Positions 16,853-24,826 of a stretch of 64,000 bases of DNA are shown here, piece after piece. Each line of letters begins with the position of its first letter. Position 1 is the first letter of the stretch. The notes under the pieces were generated by a model, which was not told the DNA's origin, did no database searches, and worked only from the letters and a program-made list of their open reading frames with translations. Both the position numbers and the translations under genes were made by a program. The stretch is from DASRFA01 sp035651755. GTDB lineage: Bacteria; Desulfobacterota; Binatia; UBA12015. The stretch spans positions 124,001 to 188,000 of the forward strand of contig DASRFA010000017.1 of NCBI GenBank assembly GCA_035651755.1, read 5' to 3'.

Positions 16853-18142
16853 TCAACCCTCCGCGCGCGAGCGCCGGTAGTCGTCGACCCAGTCGTTCAC
16901 CACCTTGTTCAGGTGGCGGCACATGAACTCCTGGTCGCCGAGTGGGAAGGCCGAGACGACGCGCGACTCGAGCCCCATCTGCGTCGCCTCGAGCGTGCCG
17001 CAGTCCTGCAGCGCGTACTCCTTGATCGTGGCGATGCCGAGCTGCTGAGCGAGCCGCTCGCGTACGCTGCGCGGCGGCGCGAAGTAGGCGTTCGCCTCGA
17101 AGATGAGCCGATCGTGCGCGGTCGGCCAGTAGTGGTACGTCAAGTACCAACCGTTCTCCCAGAACACGATCGCGAAGTTCGGGAAGATCTGGAACGAATC
17201 CAGCCCCCAATGCTTCTTCTTCCCCGGGTTGAGACCGGGCGGGAGCTCCTTCGTCACGATCTCCGAGAAGTCCCAGGGACCGAACAAACCGCTGCGCATC
17301 AGCCGCTCGATCGGGTTGTACATCTCGGCCGGCAGGAGCCCGCCGGCGCCGCCGCTCGTCGAGCCGACGCGATGCGGGCCGTCGACCTGGAAATGCATCG
17401 TGTAGAACCCCTGCTGCTGGTACTCGGGATTCGACATGACGGGATTCTGGTGCCCGTGGAGGATCGGGGGGTGATAGAATTCCTGGAAGGCGTCGAGAAA
17501 GACCTTCCAGTTGCTGCGGATGTCGCCTCGGTAATAGTAGCGCTCGGTCAGCTTCTCGAACGGGTACTCGATGGCGGTGATCATCGGGCCGAGGAACTCG
17601 GTGAGCGTCTGGCTCGGCTCGTTCGCGAGGTTCACGAAGACGAACCCCTGCCACACCTCGCAGTGCACGGGCACGAGGCCGTAGTCGGCCTTGTCGATCC
17701 CGAAGAACTCGCCCTCCTGAAGGATGAACGAGCAGCGGCCGTCGAGATCGTACCTCCAGCCGTGGTACTTGCAGGCGAACTGCCGGCAGGTTCCGCTGAC
17801 CTCCTCGGCCGGGTGATCGGTCCAGACGAGCTTGTTGCCGCGGTGGCGGCACACGTTGTGGAAGGCGCGGACCCGGTCGTCCATCCCGCGGACGACGATC
17901 AGCGACGTCCCTGCGACCGCGAGCTCCTTCGTGAAGAAGCTCCCCTTTCGCCGGAGCTGCTCGACCCGCCCGACGTTCAGCCACGCCCGTTTGAAGATCG
18001 CCTCGCGCTCGAGCTGGTAGAACTCGGGTGAGATGCAGCTCTCGTAGGACACCGGTGCGGTTCCGAGCTCGGGATAGTGCTCCGTCCACGTTCCTTCGGG
18101 CGGTTTCGGGTATTGCTTCGGGGGCTTCACGGCCTGGTTCAT
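16853..18142 (-). CDS. Rieske [2Fe-2S] aromatic-ring-hydroxylating-type oxygenase, alpha subunit
   Basis: This 429-residue protein has the Rieske cluster motifs CRHRGNK and CKYHGW (C-x-H and C-x2-H) at about residues 97-135. Its C-terminal catalytic domain contains NWKVFLDAFQEFYHPPILHGH, in which the two histidines bind mononuclear iron. It should oxygenate an alicyclic, aromatic or other hydrophobic substrate with electrons from a reductase such as the fusion at 8.7 kb. GGGGAGGAAGGAA precedes the start. It leads a coupled run with the small helical and SnoaL-like genes, and the short-chain dehydrogenase gene lies 22 bases upstream. Confidence 0.93.
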   Translation of the reverse strand: MNQAVKPPKQYPKPPEGTWTEHYPELGTAPVSYESCISPEFYQLEREAIFKRAWLNVGRVEQLRRKGSFFTKELAVAGTSLIVVRGMDDRVRAFHNVCRHRGNKLVWTDHPAEEVSGTCRQFACKYHGWRYDLDGRCSFILQEGEFFGIDKADYGLVPVHCEVWQGFVFVNLANEPSQTLTEFLGPMITAIEYPFEKLTERYYYRGDIRSNWKVFLDAFQEFYHPPILHGHQNPVMSNPEYQQQGFYTMHFQVDGPHRVGSTSGGAGGLLPAEMYNPIERLMRSGLFGPWDFSEIVTKELPPGLNPGKKKHWGLDSFQIFPNFAIVFWENGWYLTYHYWPTAHDRLIFEANAYFAPPRSVRERLAQQLGIATIKEYALQDCGTLEATQMGLESRVVSAFPLGDQEFMCRHLNKVVNDWVDDYRRSRAEG

Positions 18143-18164
18143 CGCGTTCCTTCCTCCCCGTGCC

Positions 18165-18920
18165 TCAGAGGACCATCCCGCCGTTCACGCCGACGACCTG
18201 GCCGGTGATGAAGCCGGCCTCATCGGAGCACAGGAACGCGCACGTCGCCGCGATCTCTTCCGGCGTTCCGAGCCGGCCGACCGGGATCGCCCGGGTCGCC
18301 ACCTTCGCCAGGTTCCCGACGTCTCCTTGCGCTTCGGCGCGACGCAACATCGGCGTGTCGATCATTCCGGGTGGAATGGCATTGACCGTGATGCCGTGCG
18401 GCGCGAGCTCGAGCGCGAGCGCCTTGGTGAGCCCGATCACGCCGCCCTTCGACGCGACGTAGTGCGCCATGCGCGCGGCACCCGACTGCGCGCTCGACGA
18501 CGAGATCGTCACCATCCGGCCCCAGCGCGCTTCCAGCATGTCGCGGACGGCGGCCTGCAGGCATTGGAAGGTACCGGTGAGGTTGACGGCGAGGACGCGC
18601 TCCCAGCTCTCGCTCGTGATCGCCGTGAACGGCTCGAACGAGTCGAGACCGGCGGCGGTCACCATGATCGCGATCGGTCCGAGCCGTGCGCGCACCTCTT
18701 CGAGCGCAGCGTCGACTGCGCCGCGATCGGTGACGTCGGCAGCCACGCCGACGGCGGTCGCTCCCGTCTCGCCGAGGTCGCGAGCGGCCTGCCGCGCGGC
18801 TTCCCCCTGGAGGTCGAGCAGGCCGACCCGGTGACCCCGCGCCGCCAGGTGTCGGGCGATCGCGAGCCCCATCCCGGACGCCGCCCCGGTGACCACGGCG
18901 ACTCGATTCACCGTTCCCAT
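18165..18920 (-). CDS. short-chain dehydrogenase/reductase (FabG-like)
   Basis: This 251-residue SDR starts at the ATG at 18920; much longer open reading upstream is a composition artefact. It has the classical TGAASGMGLAIA cofactor motif (about 11-22), the NNAG-equivalent VTAAG, a catalytic Ser in SSSSAQSG, YVASK (Y-x3-K) and the NAIPPGMIDTPML loop. It ends with GGMVL as usual. The acidic residue after the second strand (LLDLQGEA) suggests NAD preference. As first gene of the run it probably oxidises an alcohol to the ketone used by the monooxygenase, or acts on a beta-hydroxyacyl intermediate. Confidence 0.92.
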   Translation of the reverse strand: MGTVNRVAVVTGAASGMGLAIARHLAARGHRVGLLDLQGEAARQAARDLGETGATAVGVAADVTDRGAVDAALEEVRARLGPIAIMVTAAGLDSFEPFTAITSESWERVLAVNLTGTFQCLQAAVRDMLEARWGRMVTISSSSAQSGAARMAHYVASKGGVIGLTKALALELAPHGITVNAIPPGMIDTPMLRRAEAQGDVGNLAKVATRAIPVGRLGTPEEIAATCAFLCSDEAGFITGQVVGVNGGMVL

Positions 18921-18933
18921 CGTTCGTCCCGGC

Positions 18934-19012
18934 GCCTGCGACACGCGTCGCAGGCCGCGATGATGGATCACCCAGGCACGGATTGCAAGGCAGTTCTCGC
19001 TGTACGAGAACA
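18934..19012. promoter_or_regulatory. two inverted repeats upstream of the SDR-Rieske operon
   Basis: Upstream of the SDR start are two perfect inverted repeats: GCCTGCGAC-N4-GTCGCAGGC (18934-18955) and GTTCTCG-N5-CGAGAAC (18994-19012). One or both could be operators, and the first could form a leader hairpin in the mRNA. The 281 bases between the SDR start and the next gene (18921-19201) hold no other feature I can support. Confidence 0.45.
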
Positions 19013-19201
19013 TGATTTCCGCCGCCGCCCCGCGCATCGCACCGCCCGAGGTCAATCTGCCGTCGCTGTCCGGGAAATACATGGACACCCGCTCCGATGT
19101 CGGCGTTCGGCGGCGATCACCTGTGGACCGCCCAGCCCGCCACCGGCGGCCCATGCGTTCCCGCCGTCCAGCCGATGCCGTGAGCGCGACCCCTTGGGCG
19201 C

Positions 19202-19975
19202 TCACCGCACCCAGTTGATCTCGCGCGCCGTCGCGTCGCCGACGACGGTCGCGTTCAAGCTCGGCGGGATCGACGATTCGGACTCCGAAACCGGGATCCG
19301 CCCCGCCATGATCTCGGCGTAGCGCTGCGGGTAGCGCGGCCTCGCGTCCGGCTTGGCGTAGCCCTCCGGGAAGCGCGGCTGCGCAGTGCGCGGGTCGTAC
19401 TTGTCGGTCGCGCCCAGGGTGTGGAGCAGCTCGTGCGCGATCACGACGTTGTTCGAGCCCGCCAGCGCGCTCGACGCGAAGACGTTCGCGACCCCGATCC
19501 AGCCTTTCTCGAGGCCGAGGGAATGCGCGAGCGTCTCTGTCCTGGCGGGATCGTAATAGATGACGAAGAGCCGGACGTCGGGAGACAGGCCCTCGTACCG
19601 GTCGACCTTCCACGCCCACCAGCGGAGCTTGAGGCTCCAGAGCATGATGCTCGCGACGTTCCCGTCGACCGGCGGCGGAGGGGGAAGCGACTTCACCTCC
19701 GGCCCGAGCCGGACCTTGAGCGGCGGCCCGTAGCGCGGCTCGATGCCGAAGCTGCGCGCCTCCTCGTCCAGGAACGTCTCGATCGGCTGGAACGTCTCGG
19801 CACGGACCTCGCGCACGTAGCGCCGGGTCACGTCGCCGTCGTCGCCCGCGATCGGATACACGACGGCCCGGATCGGAAGGTCCCACGCCGCGAGCCGCCG
19901 CCGCGTCTGCCACGACCCCACGCCGACGACGACGAGGACCGTCACCAATCCCGCGATCCGGATCGCCTTGAACAC
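19202..19975 (-). CDS. membrane-anchored putative zinc metalloprotease
   Basis: A GTG start at 19975 is chosen because GGGGGAAGC precedes it and a signal-anchor helix begins at once (FKAIRIAGLVTVLVVVGVGSW). The 257-residue product then has an extracytoplasmic domain with IAHELLHTLGATDKYDP near residues 183-198, a zinc-binding HExxHxxGxxD motif of the matrixin/metzincin kind. Upstream strands and ANVFASSALAGSNNV resemble the edge of a protease cleft. No family beyond that is clear. The gene follows the 4TM/octaheme-cytochrome pair on the same strand, 120 bases away, and may be co-expressed. Confidence 0.65.
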   Translation of the reverse strand: MFKAIRIAGLVTVLVVVGVGSWQTRRRLAAWDLPIRAVVYPIAGDDGDVTRRYVREVRAETFQPIETFLDEEARSFGIEPRYGPPLKVRLGPEVKSLPPPPPVDGNVASIMLWSLKLRWWAWKVDRYEGLSPDVRLFVIYYDPARTETLAHSLGLEKGWIGVANVFASSALAGSNNVVIAHELLHTLGATDKYDPRTAQPRFPEGYAKPDARPRYPQRYAEIMAGRIPVSESESSIPPSLNATVVGDATAREINWVR

Positions 19976-20095
19976 GCTTCCCCCGCCGGCTCCTCGCCGC
20001 TCGCAAGGGGTATCGGCAGCGAACGCGCGACTCTGCACCCGCTCCCGGAGGGGATGTCGGCCACCGAGGAACGGGCCGCGTCGCGGCCCCGACCG

Positions 20096-20575
20096 CTACT
20101 TCCGCCCGGGCGCGAGCCCGAGCGCGACCGCCAGCACCCCCGCGAGCAGCGCGAAGCCGCCGAGCGGCACGAGCAGCACGCCGACGCCCGGATCGCCGCC
20201 GTGGATGAACAGGCCGGCGAGGAAGAACCCGCCCGGCATCAGCACGAGCGCGGCGACGAGGCAGCGCGACGCGATCACCCACGAGCGCGCCGGCTCGCGC
20301 TCCGCCATCCAGAGCGTCGCCGCGAACGCGATGTTCAGCACCGCGAAGAGCGTCCCGTGCGAGTGGGCGAGCGTCCACATGAGGCGTCGCGACTCCATGC
20401 CGACGTCGAGATAAAATCCGATCTTGAACGCGTGCAGCGACTCGAGCACGAGCCCGGCGGACAGGAACACGAGAAGCGACCACCAGCCGACGCGCAGGTG
20501 GTACGCGATCAGCGCGCTCTTGAGCCCGACGTCGTCTGCGCGGTCGGAGGTCGCGGTGGCGCCTGCGGTTCGCAT
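20096..20575 (-). CDS. small integral membrane protein of the octaheme cytochrome operon
   Basis: This 159-residue protein starts at an ATG at 20575 with GAGGT five bases upstream; a GTG at 20590 overlapping the cytochrome stop is also possible. Four or more hydrophobic helices are visible, including a WTLAHSHGTLFAVLNIAF helix with two histidines, and a basic C-terminus. It lies immediately behind the octaheme cytochrome gene. A membrane anchor or quinol-interacting partner is inferred; no heme-binding pattern beyond the paired His is proven. Confidence 0.65.
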   Translation of the reverse strand: MRTAGATATSDRADDVGLKSALIAYHLRVGWWSLLVFLSAGLVLESLHAFKIGFYLDVGMESRRLMWTLAHSHGTLFAVLNIAFAATLWMAEREPARSWVIASRCLVAALVLMPGGFFLAGLFIHGGDPGVGVLLVPLGGFALLAGVLAVALGLAPGRK

Positions 20576-20586
20576 CTCGACCTCGA

Positions 20587-22476
20587 TCACTCGGCAAGGG
20601 CGATCGGCGTATCGTTCCGCGTCGCCCGTAGACGTTCGAAGAGCTCGTCCCGACCGGCCTCGATCGCGGCGTCCGCGCTCGCGCCCGCCGCGCGCTTCGC
20701 GGCGCCGACCGCAGCCTTCTGCGCGCTCTCCGGCGGCACGTAGTCGTACTCGAACCGCTCGTATCCCGGCATCCGCTGGAGCGACTTGCCGGCGAGGTAG
20801 CGGACCGACGCGTAGGGATCGTCGAGCGAGCGCGCGAGCCAGGGAGCGCCCCAGCCGGGCGGCAGCGCGCCGGCCGCGCCCTCCCAGCCGAGGTGCCAGG
20901 CGGCGGCGGCGCGCTGGATCGAGTCGCCGCGCACGAGCCAGAGGAGCCCCGCCGGAACCCGCGTCTCGTCGTCCGACAGCGGGCGGGCCGGCGTGCCGTA
21001 CCAGTCGGCCATGTGCTCCTGCGTCCACGCCAGGGTCCGGTCGAGGTGGCAGAGGTTGCAGGCGTTCGGCTTCTCGCCGCCGTCCACGCCCGCGACGATC
21101 GGCACGTCGATCCGGTGATTGCGCGTCATCTTGAGGAGCCCGTAGGTCGTGTTCGTCATGTGGCAATCCATGCAGCGCGATCCCGTCGATTCCGCCGCGT
21201 GGTGCGTGTGCGCCTCGAGGTCCGCCTTCGCCGCGAACCCCGCGTGGCACTGGAGGCACGCGCCGTCCGCTTCCTTGTCGGCGGCGAGCTGATCATCGGG
21301 ATCGCTCTTGTGCATCGAGTGGCACGAGACGCAGTCCATCTCCCCTTCCGTGAAGCAGCGCGAGAAGATCATCGCGTTGTACTCGCGTCCGGTCGCGCGC
21401 GACGTTCCGTCCGGCCAGTAGTAGGCCCTCATCTCCGGCGTCTGCTCGACCTCGAGCGTGCTGATGATCCGGTAGAGGCTCAGGTCCTTGCCGGGGCGAT
21501 ACGACGAGCCCTTCTCCCAGTCGAGGTCCTGCGGGCGCCGGTTCATGACCGCGTGGCACTGCCCGCAGACCTCCGCGGAGCGGACGTGGTCGAGCTTCGC
21601 GGGATTGACGATCGTCGGGTCGTCGGCGCCGCCGACGTGCAGCTCGTAGCGGTGCACGGGATCGCGATTCGCGGCGACGTGGTCGGCGGCCGGACCGTGG
21701 CAGGCCTCGCACGCGATCCCGAGCTCGCCCACGCGGGTGTCGGCGACCGGCCGGTCCGCCCGCGGCCAGCGCGCCCGGGGCGCGGTCGCGTGGCAGGGGG
21801 CGCACGCGGCGGCCCAGCTTCCGCCGCCCAGGATGCCGAGCGAACCCGAGTGCGGCTGGTTGTAGACGTCCTCGGTCGGCACCCAGCGACCGTCCTTCAC
21901 GAGCCACACCCAGTTGAGCTGGCGGAAGATGCCCATCGCATCCCGGATCCAGTACATCTGCATGTGGTGCGAGCCGGTCGTCATCACGACCGGCCCTTCC
22001 ATCTTCGGGAGCGACGGCGGCGGAGCCGCGTCCGGATCCGGCTTCCGCATCACGAACTGGAAGAGCGCGTCCGGGTGGATGTCCTTCGCCCAGAGCTCGC
22101 CGTCGCGGACGTCGAGCCGAAGCTCGCGACCGCGGCCGTGCACCACGGCGGGCGCGTACGGAGGCAGGATGACGTCGCGTGTCGCGACCTGCGTCATCGT
22201 CCGGTGGTACGACCGGTGCCAGCTCGCGAACTGCGCGGGGTGGCACGCCCGGCACTTCGTCGACGAGACGTAGCCGAGCTCGTCGCTCTTGTGCGCGGCC
22301 TGCTGGACCGCGGTCGGCGTCGCCGGCGGCGACCAGAGGCGCGGCAGGACGAGCGCGACGACGAGAGCAGCGGCGACCGACGCGGCGAGCCGATGCGCGA
22401 TCGAGCGGCGGACGACGAGCCACGCGGCGACGGCGGCCACGATCGCGAGCGTCGCCTGCTCCGTCCCGATGCCCAT
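20587..22476 (-). CDS. octaheme c-type cytochrome with C-terminal helical repeats
   Basis: This 629-residue protein starts at the ATG at 22476 with GAAGGA upstream. Two N-terminal hydrophobic segments (about 8-22 and 30-46) anchor it outside the cytoplasm. Eight CxxCH heme sites follow: residues 75-79, 225-229, 256-260, 304-308, 382-386, 407-411, 435-439 and 473-477. The region after 500 is Ala-rich and helical, like HEAT repeats. Many other histidines (RSYHRTM, GSHHMQMYW) could be distal ligands. Multiheme proteins of this layout move electrons or reduce small oxyanions. The reaction here is unknown. Confidence 0.9.
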   Translation of the reverse strand: MGIGTEQATLAIVAAVAAWLVVRRSIAHRLAASVAAALVVALVLPRLWSPPATPTAVQQAAHKSDELGYVSSTKCRACHPAQFASWHRSYHRTMTQVATRDVILPPYAPAVVHGRGRELRLDVRDGELWAKDIHPDALFQFVMRKPDPDAAPPPSLPKMEGPVVMTTGSHHMQMYWIRDAMGIFRQLNWVWLVKDGRWVPTEDVYNQPHSGSLGILGGGSWAAACAPCHATAPRARWPRADRPVADTRVGELGIACEACHGPAADHVAANRDPVHRYELHVGGADDPTIVNPAKLDHVRSAEVCGQCHAVMNRRPQDLDWEKGSSYRPGKDLSLYRIISTLEVEQTPEMRAYYWPDGTSRATGREYNAMIFSRCFTEGEMDCVSCHSMHKSDPDDQLAADKEADGACLQCHAGFAAKADLEAHTHHAAESTGSRCMDCHMTNTTYGLLKMTRNHRIDVPIVAGVDGGEKPNACNLCHLDRTLAWTQEHMADWYGTPARPLSDDETRVPAGLLWLVRGDSIQRAAAAWHLGWEGAAGALPPGWGAPWLARSLDDPYASVRYLAGKSLQRMPGYERFEYDYVPPESAQKAAVGAAKRAAGASADAAIEAGRDELFERLRATRNDTPIALAE

Positions 22477-22599
22477 GATCCTTCGTCGGCCGACTCGCCC
22501 CGTGCCGGATCGCCGCGTCCGCGGGCGATGTCCGGCGCGACACGGCGCGAGCGCGTCGCGCCGCCGCCGTCGGGCTGCTCCCCGGAACGGTAGCCTCTC

Positions 22600-22951
22600 G
22601 ACCGGCGACCAGGCAACGGCCGAAATGAGCGCGTGCCCGGCCACGCGCGCGTTCGTCCTCACGCACGAGGGGTACCCGTGCGTCTTCTGGAAGGAGTACT
22701 TCAACTGGCAGCTCGGGAAGCCGGGTACGCCGAACGGCATTGGGGCCCTCGTCGCGGCGCACGAGCGCTTCGCCGGCGGATCGACCGAGGTGCTGCGGGC
22801 GGACGACGACCTGTACGTGATGCAGCGGCTCGGCCACGGCGACCAGCCCGGGCTGGTGCTCGCTCTCAACAACCGCGGCGACCGGTGGAACGGCTCGTGG
22901 GTGACGACCCGATGGCGTGATCAGCGTCTCGCCCCGGTGGCGTGGTGGAGC
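22600..22951 (+). pseudogene. relic of a GH13 alpha-amylase (C-terminal part only)
   Basis: One frame reads about 110 residues resembling the end of an alpha-amylase: AFVLTHEGYPCVFWKEYFNW, then GIGALVAAHERFAGGSTEVL, ADDDLYVMQR and NNRGDRWNGSWVTTRW. The catalytic barrel, with its Asp and Glu residues, is absent upstream, where the frame turns into Arg-rich filler. It is therefore a 5'-truncated remnant. Its frame stays open into the next gene by chance. Apart from this relic and the inverted repeat at 23036, the stretch 22477-23170 contains nothing I can assign. Confidence 0.7.
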
Positions 22952-23035
22952 GCGCGCGGTGTCCGGGCGCGGCCGCACACCGCGCGTGCGACATGCGGCA
23001 CCCGCTCGCTCTTGCGTCGTGAAATGTCGGCAAGC

Positions 23036-23069
23036 GGTGGGAACGACACGTGTTTTTACCGTTCCCGCC
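23036..23069. promoter_or_regulatory. inverted repeat / leader hairpin before secreted-protein gene
   Basis: GGTGGGAACG (23036-23045) and CGTTCCCGCC (23060-23069) form a 10-base stem with one T/G wobble and a 14-base A/T-containing loop, about 100 bases before the secreted-protein start. It could be an operator, a leader structure or a terminator of upstream reading; TTTTT lies in the loop rather than after the stem. Confidence 0.35.
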
Positions 23070-23170
23070 GATGCGCCCGTCTGCTATGCCGAGCACGCCG
23101 GCGCGGCTCTGGGGGGATAGACGCTGTTGGCGCTTGGGCCGCGCGAGCGTCACGCGGGGGATTCAAGTCC

Positions 23171-24709
23171 ATGCAGACGCTCGTCCAGCGCCTCGGCGCG
23201 GCCGTGGCCGCCGCCGCCTTCCTCTCGTTCGCCCATCACGCCGCCGCCGCCGGGCCGCCGCTCTCGGCCTACACGATCTTCGGCGAGAACGGCGTCGTCA
23301 TCGGCTTCGAGTCGCACATCAACGGGCTCGTCGGTGCGCGCAACAACGATCCCGTCGCCGACAACAACGCCGTCAAGCTGAACCAGGGCGCGTCCGTCAA
23401 CGGCGACGTCCGGAGCGGCGGCAACGTCAACCTTCAGAAGAACGCGTTCATCACCGGCACCCTCTTCCGGCCCGCCGGCACGACTCTCACGCTCAACTTC
23501 GGCTCGAGCGTCGGCACCGATGCGTTCCCGGTCGACCCGATGCTTCCGACGCTGCCGGCGCCGATGGCGTTCGCCTGCCCGACCGGCGGCCCGCCGCTGA
23601 CCGGCGGAAACGGACAGACGCTGCCGCTCGCCGCCGGCACGTACGGTGTCCTCAACTTCGGAGCCACGTTCCACCTCGTCCTCACCACGACCGGCGACTA
23701 CTTCTTCGACTCGATCAACGCCGGCAACGGCTCGACGATCACCGTGACGCAGCCCGGAACGCGGGTGTTCGTCTGCGGCACCGTGTTCTTCGGCAACGTC
23801 CAGGTCCAGACGCCCGCCGCCTCGCCCTGCGACTTCTTCGTCGAGGTGCACGGCAGCGGGACGAACGCGTTCCAGCTCGGCGGCGGCAGCAACTGGATCG
23901 GCGACGTCTTCGTGCCGAACGGCGAGATCCACGTCGGCTCGGGCGACACGACCGGTACGTTCGCCGGCCGCTTCTTCAGCAACATGGTCGACATCGAGCA
24001 CGCCATCACCGGCAACTCGACGAATTGCGGATCGCCGCCCGGCAACATGATGGAGTTCCAGAGCAACAAGGACGCGACGATCCTCCACAACCGGAAGATG
24101 CAGAACAACGGCGCGACCAAGACCCTGCGCGTCGACTTCCAGACCCGGTCCCTCGTGGGCTTCGACGTCTCGACCGTGGACTTCTCGAAGGTCACGAAGG
24201 CGGAGCTGATCCTCACCGTCTCCGACAACGGCTTCGACGTGCCGCCCTACTCGCCGAGCTCCGGCTGGCCGGTCGGCGGCGGCGGGGTGTTCGTCGGGCG
24301 TCTGTTCGACGGCTTCGAGACCTGGGCGGAGGGTAACGGCAACAACTTCCCGATCCCGAAGAACCCGCGCGGCACCGGGTCCGGCGTCACCTGGAACTGC
24401 GCGACCGACACGAACATCGCCAACGAGAAGACCGATTGCTCCGGCATCTTCCACTGGAAGCGAGGCGGCCGGCTGGTGGAGGGTCCGCTGCGCGGGCCGG
24501 CGATCCAGACCGACGGCATGGCCGACGGGACGAAGGTCGTCTTCGACGTGACGCCCGACGTCCAGGCGGGCCTCGGCCCGCTCGACCAGCAGTTCATGAC
24601 CTGGTTCGTCGAGCGCCACGGCCCGGGCTTCGTCGCGTACTATTCGCGCGAGGGTGCGACCGCGGTCGGGAATCCGAGCTTCGCGCCGACGCTGGTCATC
24701 ACCGAGTAA
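23171..24709 (+). CDS. secreted beta-helix-like / DNRLRE-domain surface protein
   Basis: This 512-residue protein has a signal peptide (about 1-26, ending SFAHHAAAA). Residues 30-280 are Gly/Asn/Thr-rich strands with little Cys. They alternate in the manner of an ice-binding or right-handed beta-helix domain (NGDVRSGGNVNLQKNAFITG, then a GNGSTITVTQPGTRVFVCGTV segment). From about 295 a DNRLRE-type domain follows, with KTLRVDFQTRSLVGFDVSTV, AELILTVSDNGFD and VVFDVTPDV. An extracellular or outer-surface adhesive or structural role is inferred. The start is the only ATG before the signal peptide. A strong hairpin follows the stop. Confidence 0.78.
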   Translation: MQTLVQRLGAAVAAAAFLSFAHHAAAAGPPLSAYTIFGENGVVIGFESHINGLVGARNNDPVADNNAVKLNQGASVNGDVRSGGNVNLQKNAFITGTLFRPAGTTLTLNFGSSVGTDAFPVDPMLPTLPAPMAFACPTGGPPLTGGNGQTLPLAAGTYGVLNFGATFHLVLTTTGDYFFDSINAGNGSTITVTQPGTRVFVCGTVFFGNVQVQTPAASPCDFFVEVHGSGTNAFQLGGGSNWIGDVFVPNGEIHVGSGDTTGTFAGRFFSNMVDIEHAITGNSTNCGSPPGNMMEFQSNKDATILHNRKMQNNGATKTLRVDFQTRSLVGFDVSTVDFSKVTKAELILTVSDNGFDVPPYSPSSGWPVGGGGVFVGRLFDGFETWAEGNGNNFPIPKNPRGTGSGVTWNCATDTNIANEKTDCSGIFHWKRGGRLVEGPLRGPAIQTDGMADGTKVVFDVTPDVQAGLGPLDQQFMTWFVERHGPGFVAYYSREGATAVGNPSFAPTLVITE

Positions 24710-24719
24710 TGCGCGGCAC

Positions 24720-24761
24720 GGGTGCGGGCCCGGACGGAACGACCGTCCGGGCCCCGCACCC
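24720..24761. terminator. bidirectional terminator hairpin
   Basis: An 18-base arm at 24720-24737 pairs with 24743-24761 around the five-base loop AACGA, with a single bulged base. It lies between the convergent secreted-protein and phosphoesterase genes. The very stable stem should stop transcription from either side, although no clear T-run follows. Confidence 0.7.
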
Positions 24762-24826
24762 GGCGCCGCGGTGTGCGGAGCGCTCTCGGCGCAAGCGCGG
24801 CGGCACCGGCCGCGCTCCCTCCGCGC

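Noticed and set aside
18921..20597. Extended N-terminal part of the short-chain dehydrogenase frame
   Set aside because: SDR homology begins at the ATG at 18920. The frame crosses a metalloprotease gene and a membrane-protein gene in other frames.
22289..23170. Extended N-terminal reading joined to the secreted DNRLRE-type protein
   Set aside because: The conserved protein starts with its own signal peptide at 23171; the upstream part is the amylase relic plus filler.
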